Source: Arenibacter certesii DSM 19833
Lineage (GTDB): Bacteria; Bacteroidota; Bacteroidia; Flavobacteriales; Flavobacteriaceae
NCBI RefSeq assembly: GCF_000429545.1
Contig: NZ_AUCB01000011.1
Location: 62,001-126,000 of the forward strand
Length of the DNA stretch: 64,000 bases
Direction of reading: 5' to 3'
Every line of letters begins with the position of its first letter. The stretch's first letter is position 1. Positions 19,063 to 28,587 of this stretch are shown in pieces. Under the pieces are notes generated by a model, which made no database searches, was not told the origin of the DNA, and saw only the letters and a program-made list of their open reading frames with translations. The position numbers and the translations under genes are program-made.

Positions 19063-20664
19063 ATGATGAAAAAAACAATAAAGTACCCCTTGTATTTACT
19101 GCTCAGCATACTCCTGAGTTCCTGTGCAAACCAGGATAAAAATAAAAATAGTGCAGAAGGCGGGAAGAAAGATAATCTGATTTTGGCAATAGGAGGGGAG
19201 CCAGATAATGGTTTTGATCCCACTACCGGTTGGGGACAATATGCGTCACCACTTTTTCAAAGTACGTTATTGAAATATGATACGGATTTTAATGTTGTAT
19301 ATGATGCCGCAATCGATTATCGGATTAGTGATGACGGGCTAAACTGGACAGTTAAGCTACGTGATAATATTAAATTTTCCGATGGAAAACCGCTTACAGC
19401 CAATGATGTGGTTTTTACTTTTAAAACCGCTAAAAATAGCGCTTCTGTGGTTGATCTTACCAATCTGGACGATGTTAAGAAAATTGATGACTTTACGGTC
19501 CAGTTTTTCTTAAGGAAGCGGAATTCCACTTTTATTCATCATCTTATAAGTTTGGGTATTGTCCCTGAACATGCTTATGGTGCATCTTATAATGAAAACC
19601 CTTTGGGATCGGGGCCCTACAAATTGGTTCAATGGGATAAAGGTCAACAACTAATTGTCAAAGCCAATCCCCATTATTATGGAAAAAAACCTTTTTTTAA
19701 GAAACTAATATTTTTGTTTTTATCCCAAGATGCTGCTTTTGCTGCAGCTAAAGCAGGTCAGGTAGATGTTGCATCGGTAACCCCGGCATTGGCCAATGAA
19801 AGAATAAACGGGATGAAGCTGGTCGCTTTAAAAAGCGTGGACAATCGCGGGGTAGTGCTTCCTTTTGTTCCAAAGGAAGGAAAATCTGTTGATGGGGTTC
19901 CCATTGGGAATAATGTAACCTCAGATATCGCCATCCGTAAAGCCATGAATGTGGGGGTGAATAGAGAAGCTTTGGTTAACGGAGTTTTAAAAGGTTATGG
20001 GACACCGGCCTATACCATAGCTGATCATTTGCCATGGTGGAATTCTGAAACGGAGATTAAAAATGACGGAGATGTAAAAAAAGCTATTGAAATATTAGCT
20101 AAGGCTGGTTGGATAGAAAATAAAGACGGCATCAGAGAAAAGAATGGAGTTAAGGCAGAATTCACCTTGCATTACCCCTCCAATGATCATACTAGACAAT
20201 CTTTATCCATTGCTTTTGCAGATATGATGAAGGCCTTGGGTATCAAAATCAATGTTAAAGGGAAAAACTGGAATGGGATAGAAAAAGAACTCCATTCCAG
20301 CGCTATCTTATTTGGTCTAGGGAGTCATGATCCGTTAGAATTGTACAATGCCTTTAGCAGTAAAGTACAAGGTCATGGCCTTAATAATCCAAACTATTAT
20401 GGCAACGAAATCGTGGATGCGTATTTTGAAAAAGCGCTGAGTGCCACTTCACAAGAACAAGCTAATACCTTTTGGAAAAAAGCACAATGGGATGGAAAAA
20501 CAGGTTTCTCTAACAAAGGAGACGCCCCTTGGGTGTGGTTGGTTAATCTGGACCATTTATTTATAATGCGGGAAAATCTGATAATAGGTCCACAAAAGTT
20601 ACAACCCCACGAACACGATTGGCCTATTACGGATTTTATTGAAACTTGGCATTGGAAAGATTAA
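19063..20664 (+). CDS. ABC importer substrate-binding lipoprotein, nickel/peptide (SBP family 5) type
   Basis: A 533-residue extracytoplasmic solute-binding protein of family 5 (NikA/OppA/DppA). The N terminus is a lipoprotein signal peptide with lipobox LLSSC, so the mature protein is anchored to a membrane. Family blocks include EPDNGFDPTTGWG, RDNIKFSDGKPLTANDVVFT and GSGPYKLVQWDKGQ. Two ATGs lie 3 bases apart at the start. It heads a five-gene importer directly downstream of urease, so nickel, probably as a complex with an organic ligand, is the likely substrate (compare YntA of Yersinia). The sequence alone would also allow a peptide substrate. Confidence 0.85.
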   Translation: MMKKTIKYPLYLLLSILLSSCANQDKNKNSAEGGKKDNLILAIGGEPDNGFDPTTGWGQYASPLFQSTLLKYDTDFNVVYDAAIDYRISDDGLNWTVKLRDNIKFSDGKPLTANDVVFTFKTAKNSASVVDLTNLDDVKKIDDFTVQFFLRKRNSTFIHHLISLGIVPEHAYGASYNENPLGSGPYKLVQWDKGQQLIVKANPHYYGKKPFFKKLIFLFLSQDAAFAAAKAGQVDVASVTPALANERINGMKLVALKSVDNRGVVLPFVPKEGKSVDGVPIGNNVTSDIAIRKAMNVGVNREALVNGVLKGYGTPAYTIADHLPWWNSETEIKNDGDVKKAIEILAKAGWIENKDGIREKNGVKAEFTLHYPSNDHTRQSLSIAFADMMKALGIKINVKGKNWNGIEKELHSSAILFGLGSHDPLELYNAFSSKVQGHGLNNPNYYGNEIVDAYFEKALSATSQEQANTFWKKAQWDGKTGFSNKGDAPWVWLVNLDHLFIMRENLIIGPQKLQPHEHDWPITDFIETWHWKD

Positions 20665-20688
20665 CAAAAGATTGGAAAAGGTTTATAG

Positions 20689-21669
20689 ATGATTAAGTTT
20701 ATCCTGAGAAAAATCGGAAAATTAATGGGTTTACTGGTGGCTATCAGTATTTTCTCCTTTATACTGATAAGTAATTCCCCAGTTGATCCGGTACAATCTT
20801 ATATTGGTGCAGAAATATCAAGGATAAGTCCAGAGCAACGAACAAATATTGAAGAATATTGGGGGTTGCACCGCTCTAAACCTGAACAATATTTCCTATG
20901 GTCAAAAGCAGTTTTTCAGGGCAATTTGGGAGAATCGTTAATATACCGAAAACCGGTGACAGACATAATTTGGGAACGTTTTTCTGCCTCAATTCTCCTC
21001 ATGGGGATCGCATGGGTATTATCCGGAGTTTTTGGTCTAATTCTGGGGATCTTAGCTGGAATGAATGAAGGGTCTATACTGGATCGTATTATAAAAAGTT
21101 ATTCTTTTATTTTAGCTTCTACCCCTGCTTTTTGGTTTGGCTTATTGGTATTGATGGTTTTTGCAGCTTGGTTAAACTGGTTTCCCGTAGGGCTAGCCGC
21201 ACCAGCAGGTAGTTTAAGGGGAGAAGTTAGCTTAGCAGATACATTTAAACACTTGTTTTTACCGGTCCTAACTTTGAGTATTGGCGGGGTGGCCAGTATA
21301 GCATTACATACAAGGGAAAAAATGATAGAGGTGCTTAGTAGTGAATTTATCCGCTTTGCAAGGGCTAAGGGGTTAAGCGGAATGAGATTGTTTTGGAGGC
21401 ACGGATTACGCAATATTTCATTGCCAGCCATATCCTTACATTTTGCATCTTTTGGGGAACTGTTTGGTGGTGCAGTCTTAACGGAACAAGTGTTTTCATA
21501 TCCCGGTTTAGGACAAGCAGTGGTGAGAGCAGGCTTAGGTGGAGATATACCCCTTCTTTTGGGAATTACCTTGTTTAGTGTTGTCTTTATTTTTGTGGGC
21601 AATTTTATGGCAGATTTACTATATGTGGTAATAGATCCTCGGATGAAAACTAAACAAGCCCATGACTGA
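20689..21669 (+). CDS. ABC importer permease, NikB/DppB type
   Basis: A 326-residue inner-membrane permease with about six helices. The first helix and periplasmic loop have the family form KLMGLLVAISIFSFILISNSP, PVDPVQSYIG and YWGLHRSKPEQYF. The cytoplasmic EAA loop, which contacts the ATPases, reads EFIRFARAKGLSGMRLFWRH. It follows the binding protein by 24 bases and its stop overlaps the next permease gene by 8 bases, indicating one operon. Nickel specificity is inferred from urease next door. Confidence 0.87.
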   Translation: MIKFILRKIGKLMGLLVAISIFSFILISNSPVDPVQSYIGAEISRISPEQRTNIEEYWGLHRSKPEQYFLWSKAVFQGNLGESLIYRKPVTDIIWERFSASILLMGIAWVLSGVFGLILGILAGMNEGSILDRIIKSYSFILASTPAFWFGLLVLMVFAAWLNWFPVGLAAPAGSLRGEVSLADTFKHLFLPVLTLSIGGVASIALHTREKMIEVLSSEFIRFARAKGLSGMRLFWRHGLRNISLPAISLHFASFGELFGGAVLTEQVFSYPGLGQAVVRAGLGGDIPLLLGITLFSVVFIFVGNFMADLLYVVIDPRMKTKQAHD

Positions 21670-22525
21670 AATAGGAACTAAATATCTGCCATTGAAACGT
21701 TCCGAAAATTGGAATCGGAGAAAACGAGCGCTAATGACCTCCGTTATCGCCATTATCTTATTAATGGTTCTTGTCGTGAGTGGATTTTTTATTGGGACCG
21801 ACGGATTGGCGGTTAATTTTGATGCATCCAACAGTGCACCTTCATTGACGCACCCCTTTGGCACGGATTGGTTAGGGCGTGATATGTTTGTACGAACAGT
21901 AAAAGGCCTTACCCTAAGTTTTTGGGTAGGTTTGTTGGCCGCTTTTATCAGTGCCCTTATCGCGTTGCTGCTAAGTTTGTTATTAGTGCTCAATAAAACC
22001 TTGGATTCTTTGGTGACGGGACTTATTGATTTGTTTCTAGGACTACCACATATGGTAACCTTGATCCTAATATCTTTTATGCTCGGCGGCGGACTCAAAG
22101 GGGTTATTATTGCCCTAGCATTAACCCATTGGCCCCGTTTGGCGCGTTTATTGCGTGCAGAAATCATGCAAATAAAAAATACCGAGTACATTACGGTTTC
22201 GCGAAACATGGGAAAATCGTGGTTTTGGATTGCTCGTCATCATATTTTACCCCATTTAATCCCTCAGTTAATTATTGGGTTTATCTTGACGTTTCCACAT
22301 GCTATTTTACACGAGGCCAGCATTACCTTTTTAGGATTTGGTCTATCTTCGGAGCAACCCGCTATTGGAGTTATCTTGTCTGAATCTATGGGATATTTAT
22401 CCTCAGGAATGTGGTGGTTAGCATTGTTTCCAGGTTTAATGTTGTTACTGATGGTTGCTGTTTTTGATAGTCTAGGTCGTAATTTGCGTAATATTTTGGA
22501 CCCATTTAAAGGACAAAAAGGTTGA
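21662..22525 (+). CDS. ABC importer permease, NikC/DppC type
   Basis: A 287-residue permease, partner of the preceding one. It has the N-terminal NDPN-type segment variant SAPSLTHPFGTDWLGRDMFVR, typical of DppC/NikC proteins, and an EAA loop NTEYITVSRNMGKSWFWIAR. About six helices. Overlaps the upstream permease by 8 bases and the following ATPase frame by 4 bases if that gene uses its TTG start. Confidence 0.87.
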   Translation: MTEIGTKYLPLKRSENWNRRKRALMTSVIAIILLMVLVVSGFFIGTDGLAVNFDASNSAPSLTHPFGTDWLGRDMFVRTVKGLTLSFWVGLLAAFISALIALLLSLLLVLNKTLDSLVTGLIDLFLGLPHMVTLILISFMLGGGLKGVIIALALTHWPRLARLLRAEIMQIKNTEYITVSRNMGKSWFWIARHHILPHLIPQLIIGFILTFPHAILHEASITFLGFGLSSEQPAIGVILSESMGYLSSGMWWLALFPGLMLLLMVAVFDSLGRNLRNILDPFKGQKG

Positions 22526-22533
22526 GTTTTGCT

Positions 22534-23493
22534 ATGGAAAATATATCGATTCCCAATAAAAAGAATAAAATACCATTATTGGAGGTAAAACAGCTTTCAT
22601 TATCCTTTCCACAGTATAAAAAAGGATTTGAAGAATCCTATATTCAAGTTATCAGGGATTTTGAACTCACTATTTATCCTGGTGAGATAGTGGCCGTGGT
22701 GGGGTCTAGTGGATCGGGTAAAAGTCTTCTAGCCGATTCCATCTTGGGAATTTTGCCAGAAAATGCCGCGATTAACGGAACTCTTTTATTTAAAGGGGTT
22801 GCATTGACTAAAAATAGGCAAGAACAACTTCGCGGAAAAGCGATATCGCTTATTCCGCAATCCGTAAAGGCATTAGACCCGCTAATGAAAACCGGTAGGC
22901 AAGTACAGGGTATTATCCGAGATAAAAAAGATAAAAAAAGAATACAAGAAGAGGCCTTTCTAAAATTAGGTTTAGCACCCGGTACTGGTGATAAATATCC
23001 CCATGAGCTTTCAGGAGGAATGGCCCGAAGGGTTTTAATAGCGTCGGCTATGGTAAGTGAGGCACAATTAATAATTGCCGACGAGCCCACTCCAGGTTTG
23101 GATGAGCTGGCATGGGAAGAAACGCTTAGCAATTTAAAGCAACTGAGCGAAGGCAATAGGGGTATTATGTTTATTACTCACGACATTCAGGCCGCTTTAA
23201 AAATTGCTGATAAGATAGCCGTGTTTTATGCCGGTGAAACATTGGAAATAGCAAATAAAGAAGATTTCTCGGGAAAAGGTGAAGTATTAAGACATCCCTA
23301 TACTAAAGCCTTGTGGCTTGCCTTACCTGAAAATGATTTTAAAGTCTTAAAAGGTAATCAACCAGAATCCGAGGATGTTTTCCCAGGATGTGTATTTGAG
23401 CCACGATGCCCCATAGCTACCGGGCTTTGTAAAACAAATAAGCCGGACTCTACGATGATCAACAATGGGATAACACGCTGTTTTTATGCTTAA
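22534..23493 (+). CDS. ABC importer ATPase 1, NikD/DppD type
   Basis: A cytoplasmic ATPase of 319 residues from the ATG at 22534; an in-frame TTG at 22522 overlaps the permease stop and would add four residues. Walker A is GSSGSGKS, the signature LSGGMARR, Walker B LIIADEPT followed by PGLDE (D-loop), and the H-loop is FITHD. The C-terminal oligopeptide/dipeptide extension with Cys-rich form GCVFEPRCPIATGLC is present; in known relatives this region can bind an Fe-S cluster or modulate activity. It is coupled to the next ATPase gene by an 8-base overlap. Confidence 0.88.
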   Translation: MENISIPNKKNKIPLLEVKQLSLSFPQYKKGFEESYIQVIRDFELTIYPGEIVAVVGSSGSGKSLLADSILGILPENAAINGTLLFKGVALTKNRQEQLRGKAISLIPQSVKALDPLMKTGRQVQGIIRDKKDKKRIQEEAFLKLGLAPGTGDKYPHELSGGMARRVLIASAMVSEAQLIIADEPTPGLDELAWEETLSNLKQLSEGNRGIMFITHDIQAALKIADKIAVFYAGETLEIANKEDFSGKGEVLRHPYTKALWLALPENDFKVLKGNQPESEDVFPGCVFEPRCPIATGLCKTNKPDSTMINNGITRCFYA

Positions 23494-24097
23494 AATAAAC
23501 AATATAAGCTACAAATATCATTCAGATCATTGGATATTTGATAGCATTCAGCTCAATGTTAATCCAGGAGAAGTGGTTGGAATTTACGGGCCTAGTGGTG
23601 TTGGAAAATCTACTTTTGCAAAAGTTATTGCAGGTTACTTAAAACCAGATAGGGGCTCCATTATAGTAAATGGAAAAGTATCCCCACAAATTGGAAGAAA
23701 CCCGGTACAATTAATAGGTCAACATCCAGAAAAAGCTATTAATCCTCACTGGCGGATGAAGCAAGTTTTAGCAGAATCTGGAGAATACAGCGATGGGTTT
23801 TTATCGGAATTGGGGATTAGTAAAGAGTGGATGCACCGCTTTCCATCACAGCTGTCTGGAGGCGAATTACAGCGGTTTTGCCTTGCAAGAGCTATTGCAC
23901 CTGAAACATCGTACTTGATAGCGGACGAAATGACTACAATGCTGGATGCCATTACCCAAGCACAGATTTGGCAAACCGTATTATTGCTCGTGGAACGAAG
24001 ACAACTGGGAATGTTGGTCATAAGCCATGAGCTGCCTTTATTGAAACAAATTTCTAATCGTATTCTCAACTTTGAAGAGCTTGCAAGAGCTATCTAA
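23486..24097 (+). CDS. ABC importer ATPase 2, NikE/DppF type (short)
   Basis: A 203-residue second ATPase. Walker A is GPSGVGKST, the signature LSGGELQR, Walker B YLIADEMT, and the H-loop VISHE. It is shorter than most DppF proteins because it lacks the C-terminal oligopeptide extension, as is common in NikE. It completes the binding protein-permease-permease-ATPase-ATPase order of Nik/Ynt importers. No clear terminator follows; copy B of the dispersed repeat lies about 100 bases downstream. Confidence 0.87.
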   Translation: MLKINNISYKYHSDHWIFDSIQLNVNPGEVVGIYGPSGVGKSTFAKVIAGYLKPDRGSIIVNGKVSPQIGRNPVQLIGQHPEKAINPHWRMKQVLAESGEYSDGFLSELGISKEWMHRFPSQLSGGELQRFCLARAIAPETSYLIADEMTTMLDAITQAQIWQTVLLLVERRQLGMLVISHELPLLKQISNRILNFEELARAI

Positions 24098-24200
24098 AGA
24101 ATAGCGTATGGGGAATGGATTTCAATCAAAAATTGGTATACGGAATTAAGGAGATATAGTTTGTAAATGGAATATCACTGCACCAGTATAATTTTACTCA

Positions 24201-24312
24201 CTAAGGCTCGCCTGCCGGTTCCGTTTTTGCGGACGTCAAAATGGTAGTAATGGATTACGTCCAATACCTCATGGCCTTGTTTAGAAGTAATTGACTGCTA
24301 GATGCCAAATGA
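24201..24312 (+). repeat. Dispersed intergenic repeat, copy B
   Basis: Best copy for comparison. Its left half (24203-24246) aligns to copy C with 31 of 43 positions the same, most differences being transitions. Its right half matches copy A around CCTCATG and AGTAATTGACT. Its GCCTGCC, CGTCCAATACCTCATG segments also resemble copy D read on the other strand. Lies between the importer and the aspartate-dehydrogenase-like gene. Confidence 0.5.
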
Positions 24313-24360
24313 CTTATGACTGGATTGTTTTAAGATAAAAAACACAGTATCTTGGCCGGC

Positions 24361-25161
24361 ATGAAAACAAAATCACTTGCTATTGTTGGTTGTGGGAAAC
24401 TTGCCCATATAGTTGTAAAAGCAATAAACTCTGGTTTATTACCCCATTATCAGCTTATTGGCGCCTATTCACGCACCTTTGAAAAAGCGGAGAAAATTGC
24501 GGAACTGGTCTCCAATTCCCAACCCCAAGAATTGTGCACTGCTTTTAAAACCATTGATGAATTACTGGCCCTTAAACCCGACTATATTGTTGAGGCGGCT
24601 TCACCAAACGCTTTTCGTGAGTTCGCAATTCCTGCATTAAAAAACGGCTCCTCCATTGTAACTCTTTCTATAGGTGCATTGGCAGATACTGCTTATTATG
24701 AGGAGGTTAATACGGCCGCGAGTGAAAACAATACTCGAGTACATTTAGTTTCTGGTGCTATTGGTGGTTTTGATGTTATGCGAACTATCTCTCTCATGGA
24801 AAGTTGTACTGCATCTTTTGACACCGAAAAAAATCCTAACTCTCTTAAAAACACACCCGTATACGAGGAATCCCTTCAAACTGAAAAGAAAACGGTTATG
24901 AAAGGAAACGCTAAAGAAGCTATTGCTCTTTTTCCTTCCAAAGTAAATGTGGCGGTTGCCGCTTCACTGGCTACAGTAGGTCCGGACAACATGGAAGTTT
25001 CAATAACATCCACACCAGGCTTCGTGGGTGATAGACATCGAATAGAGGTTAAAAGTGAACAGGTAAATGCTTTAATGGATATTTATAGCAAAACCTCACA
25101 AATTGCCGGGTGGAGCGTTGTCAATACCTTACGTAATATTACCTCGCCTATTGTATTTTAA
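24361..25161 (+). CDS. L-aspartate-dehydrogenase-like protein (DUF108/NadX family)
   Basis: About 266 residues from the ATG at 24361; a TTG nine bases upstream is in frame but less likely. An N-terminal Rossmann fold has LAIVGCGKLA and YSRTFEKAEKIAE; the catalytic domain has HLVSGAIGGFDVMRTI and GDRHRIEV, the family's active-site and ligand-binding blocks. Known enzymes interconvert aspartate and oxaloacetate plus ammonia with NAD(P)H, or feed NAD synthesis. No nadA or nadC is adjacent; urease and a nickel importer are. It could reassimilate urease ammonia, or modify a nickel ligand. Both are inference. It converges on and overlaps the next gene by 14 bases. Confidence 0.75.
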   Translation: MKTKSLAIVGCGKLAHIVVKAINSGLLPHYQLIGAYSRTFEKAEKIAELVSNSQPQELCTAFKTIDELLALKPDYIVEAASPNAFREFAIPALKNGSSIVTLSIGALADTAYYEEVNTAASENNTRVHLVSGAIGGFDVMRTISLMESCTASFDTEKNPNSLKNTPVYEESLQTEKKTVMKGNAKEAIALFPSKVNVAVAASLATVGPDNMEVSITSTPGFVGDRHRIEVKSEQVNALMDIYSKTSQIAGWSVVNTLRNITSPIVF

Positions 25162-26059
25162 GGTACTGCTTAATCTTTGCCAATACCTTCTTGCTTAGTC
25201 GGTCAAAAGCCTGTCTAGTTCTTCCTACGGAGACTTGCATGCAATATACATTAGGATGGTCTAAAAATTTTTCATTTCCTAAAGCCTCTATTGTATCTGC
25301 ATAAAGTCTATTTTCCCCCTTTATCCAATTTTCAAAAGGAACTTCGTCCCAAGCAGGGGAAAGTCCGGTATTAAAAAGTATTTTTCGGTTTCCCAAACTT
25401 GCGAACTCTTCTTTGTGCAAGAGGACCGTATTTTTATTGAGACAGGTGATAACTACTTCACTTTCTGCAAGTAATGTTCTTAATGGTAAATATCGATATC
25501 CTTTGGCTAGTGCTTCTGTTTTTTGACTAAAGGAAAAATAGGCGATCTCGGCACCTAGAAAATGAAGGGTATCGGCAACCATACCTCCAGATGCTCCCAA
25601 ACCTACGATTCCTACTTTCAATCCTGTAATTTCCCTAGGGACTCCATCCCAAGGTTGTTCTGGATTGCCATTGGGTTTGGTGCCAAAACCATGTAGGCAT
25701 CGGACTAGCTCACTAATAACATATTCTACGACCCCTTCATCACCATAATCGCGAATTCCCGTAACGGTAATTCCACGCGCATTGGCGTATGAAATAGCTA
25801 CATTTGCACTTTCCGGAGAGTATAGAGAGCAACACATTCCAATGGATTTTATATTAGGACACTCTTCTAGCGCTGCTGTACCAAGATTGGACGTGTAGCT
25901 TAATAATACAGCATCGGCATCGCCAATTCGCGTTGCTATTTCTGCATTATTGGAGGGGATGTCCCTAGACAGAACTACTTCTTTTGCATAGTTATAAAGA
26001 TCTATTTCCGCTGATGGAATTAAATTTAGCGGCTCAATAGCAACAAGTTTATTGAACAT
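25148..26059 (-). CDS. D-isomer 2-hydroxyacid-dehydrogenase-like protein lacking the catalytic Arg and His
   Basis: A 303-residue protein with the two-domain fold of D-2-hydroxyacid dehydrogenases. The NAD-binding motif is intact (VGIVGLGASGGMVADTL, Gly154-Gly159) and the domain boundary helix matches. The catalytic triad does not: the segment that normally reads NTARGGVVDE is NTGLSPAWDE, placing Leu233 where Arg should be, and the C-terminal segment that should end in TPH reads CMQV, placing Val276 near where His should be. It may therefore bind a dinucleotide but catalyse a different reaction or none. Tail-to-tail overlap with the aspartate-dehydrogenase-like gene. Frame is otherwise intact, so it is not an obvious pseudogene. 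Confidence 0.75.
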   Translation of the reverse strand: MFNKLVAIEPLNLIPSAEIDLYNYAKEVVLSRDIPSNNAEIATRIGDADAVLLSYTSNLGTAALEECPNIKSIGMCCSLYSPESANVAISYANARGITVTGIRDYGDEGVVEYVISELVRCLHGFGTKPNGNPEQPWDGVPREITGLKVGIVGLGASGGMVADTLHFLGAEIAYFSFSQKTEALAKGYRYLPLRTLLAESEVVITCLNKNTVLLHKEEFASLGNRKILFNTGLSPAWDEVPFENWIKGENRLYADTIEALGNEKFLDHPNVYCMQVSVGRTRQAFDRLSKKVLAKIKQYLKIQ

Positions 26060-26247
26060 TATCTAGTTTGATTTTTTTCCATAGCGCATTATAAAGTATC
26101 TTTTGTGGAAAAACAAACCTAAGGTTGGGAAAAACTTGGGATTGGTAATTCCCTCCGATATCGATAGGAATAAATTCCCCAATGCTATATTCCACGATAT
26201 AGTGTAAACTTAAGGGTTTGTAAAATGATCATCGGTACAACACTCTT

Positions 26248-27909
26248 TTATTTATTATAATAAAGCCACCATTTAGTATATTCTAATTGAGCTTTAAAAT
26301 GGTTTTTCAAGAAATTTAAATTATTGGGCAGTGGGCTTTTTTTCCTGACCAGTAGAAATGTATGAGGTTTGTAACTTATCGAATCCAATCGATAGATCGT
26401 CTGATCATCCTTCATATCCCAAAGATTATTTCTCCATAGATTATCATGTTGAAATAGCACTTCCCTATCTGTAGTGTTGTGGGTAGATTTTAAAGTTATT
26501 TGATTCGCCTCGGTATAAAATGGAACAGAAGAGAGAAGATAATCGTATACTAATATAGTAGACTCCTGATTATGACCTTCGGCATTGATAAAGCCAATGA
26601 TCTCTTTGGTAGAATTGATCGCTACACTATTATCTGGCAGAATGGAGGTTGTGGTTACTAACACTGTTCCACTAAAAACTGTCGCTAGAATAGCCGTTTT
26701 AATGGGAGAGTAATTATCTAACGCAAAGTAAATACCTGTATATATGGAAACACAAATGAAAGTCAAGATTAAAGTTCCGTTTGCAATCTTGATGAATTCA
26801 GGTTTCATAATATAACAGGTGAAAACTCCCATGAAAAAAACAAGTATCATAAAACTGAAAGCATGGTTTAAAATAAAACTGATTTTATTTCCGGTCTTAA
26901 TCAATAGTGCTGAAATTAATAGGGACATCATCCAAAACACTGGAAGGATATATAAGATCAATTTAGTGCTGAAAATGGAAAATACTATAAGGGTGCAAAG
27001 GGTCGAGATCAAAAGCAATTTTGACTCCTTGTCCCCTTTAAATGCGATTAGTAATCGCTTCACATATTTCCCAATTATTGGGATCCACCATGGGAAAAGT
27101 AATATAATAATTAGAGGGATGAAGAACCAAAAAGGTTTGGAACGGTTAAAGGAATCTAGGGCGACTCGGGAATAAAGTTGCTTCTCCAAAAAATAATTCC
27201 ATAAGCCAGAATTGTCCATTATCAATATGAAATACCAACTTCCACCTAAAAGAAGACACAGTATAAAACCCAACGCATGGTGGAGAGTAATCTTAAAACC
27301 AGCTCTAAAAAGTATTTTGTAAGTGATGATATAGGTGAAGATAAATATAAGTTCAACCGGACCTTTGGTCAGCAAACCTAGGGCAACTAAAATATAGAAC
27401 AGATAAAGGTAAAATATCCTTTTATAATTGGTGTAATTCTGCCAGCAATAAATGGCCCCTAGGATAAATGTAGTAAGATAGGCGTCTGTGGTTAAATTGC
27501 GACTTGATATTAACACTATCGGTATGGAAAAATAGATGAGTCCAGATATAAACGCTATCTTTTTATTGTGGAACAGCAACTGAGCCATTCCATATATTAA
27601 TAGTAATTGGATTACGATGGCAATCTGAAGGAAGAACCTCGCACCAAATTCATTTATCCCAAAGATACGGTAGCCCACGGTTGTAATATAGTAGGTTAGA
27701 GGAGGTTTATGATAGTGAAATATGCCCAGTAGCTTCGGATTCAAATAATCGCTAGAGATGAACATTTCCCTACTGATCTCTGCGTAACGGGCCTCACTGG
27801 TTTCTGCTAAACCGTAATTGCCTATGCCATTTATTAACAATATAAAGACAATAGCGATAAATACTATATAAAACCGAAATGTAGTTATTTTAGTTAGTAA
27901 TATTTTCAT
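26248..27909 (-). CDS. GT39/ArnT-like membrane glycosyltransferase
   Basis: An integral-membrane glycosyltransferase of the PMT/ArnT superfamily with about 12 helices. The first periplasmic loop carries NYGLAETSEARYAEISREM, with the acidic residue typical of polyprenyl-phosphate-sugar-dependent transferases, followed by FHYHKPPLTYYIT as in ArnT-like proteins (YDKPPLXYWL pattern). The C-terminal 150 residues form a soluble domain. I use the ATG at 27909 (553 residues); an in-frame TTG at 27960 would add 17 residues. Known relatives move a sugar from undecaprenyl phosphate to lipid A or to protein. Acceptor unknown; no lipid A gene adjoins it. Confidence 0.8.
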   Translation of the reverse strand: MKILLTKITTFRFYIVFIAIVFILLINGIGNYGLAETSEARYAEISREMFISSDYLNPKLLGIFHYHKPPLTYYITTVGYRIFGINEFGARFFLQIAIVIQLLLIYGMAQLLFHNKKIAFISGLIYFSIPIVLISSRNLTTDAYLTTFILGAIYCWQNYTNYKRIFYLYLFYILVALGLLTKGPVELIFIFTYIITYKILFRAGFKITLHHALGFILCLLLGGSWYFILIMDNSGLWNYFLEKQLYSRVALDSFNRSKPFWFFIPLIIILLFPWWIPIIGKYVKRLLIAFKGDKESKLLLISTLCTLIVFSIFSTKLILYILPVFWMMSLLISALLIKTGNKISFILNHAFSFMILVFFMGVFTCYIMKPEFIKIANGTLILTFICVSIYTGIYFALDNYSPIKTAILATVFSGTVLVTTTSILPDNSVAINSTKEIIGFINAEGHNQESTILVYDYLLSSVPFYTEANQITLKSTHNTTDREVLFQHDNLWRNNLWDMKDDQTIYRLDSISYKPHTFLLVRKKSPLPNNLNFLKNHFKAQLEYTKWWLYYNK

Positions 27910-28131
27910 TTCGGTAGTTAATGGGATGTTTTTGATCCTAGTAGTTAGGTTAAGGTACAAAAATCTTTTTGGGCATAAAGTATTGTATTCCAGAAAACTA
28001 AATAGATATGGTTTGGTAAATCAATTATTACAAGAGTAAGTTATCTACCTTTAACCCATAATTCCAGTTGAATAAGCCCTTTCTGGCAAACAGTTTGTTA
28101 ATGGTTTAGTTCACTTCAATCTGATAGGAAA

Positions 28132-28587
28132 ATGAAAAAAACAATTTCAGTATTTGGTATGTTAGGTTTGTTAGTCATGTCTTGTAAAAACAACGATAAA
28201 AAGCAAGACCACACCCTTGAAGTTAAAAACATGACAGAAAAAATTACTACTCCGGATATGCACACTTCGCAGATATCACTGGATTGGGAGGGAACCTATA
28301 CTGGAACGTTACCATGTGCCAGTTGCGTGGGTATAAAAACCATAATATCTTTAAAAGCAGATAACACGTATACCTCTGAGGCTGCCTATTTAGGGGAGGA
28401 AGAAGGAAAGTTTTTTGATAAAGGAAATTTTGAATGGAGGGCAGATGGTAATACTATTACATTATATGAAGCGGACGGGGGAAAACAATTATATAAAGTG
28501 GTGGAGAATGCTATAATTCTCTTAAATTCGGATGGAAAAATCACTACAGGGGAGTTGGCCGGGCATTACATATTATCTAAAAAGTAG
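28132..28587 (+). CDS. NlpE-like lipoprotein
   Basis: A 151-residue lipoprotein. The signal peptide ends in the lipobox LVMSC, followed by a charged linker. The domain resembles the N-terminal beta-barrel of NlpE (copper homeostasis and surface-sensing lipoprotein), with WEGTYTGTLPCASCVGIKT: the Pro-Cys-x-x-Cys is the family's conserved feature. Known NlpE proteins signal envelope or copper stress in Enterobacteria through Cpx, which flavobacteria lack, so the role here is open. Stands alone between GT39 and pncB. Confidence 0.8.
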   Translation: MKKTISVFGMLGLLVMSCKNNDKKQDHTLEVKNMTEKITTPDMHTSQISLDWEGTYTGTLPCASCVGIKTIISLKADNTYTSEAAYLGEEEGKFFDKGNFEWRADGNTITLYEADGGKQLYKVVENAIILLNSDGKITTGELAGHYILSKK

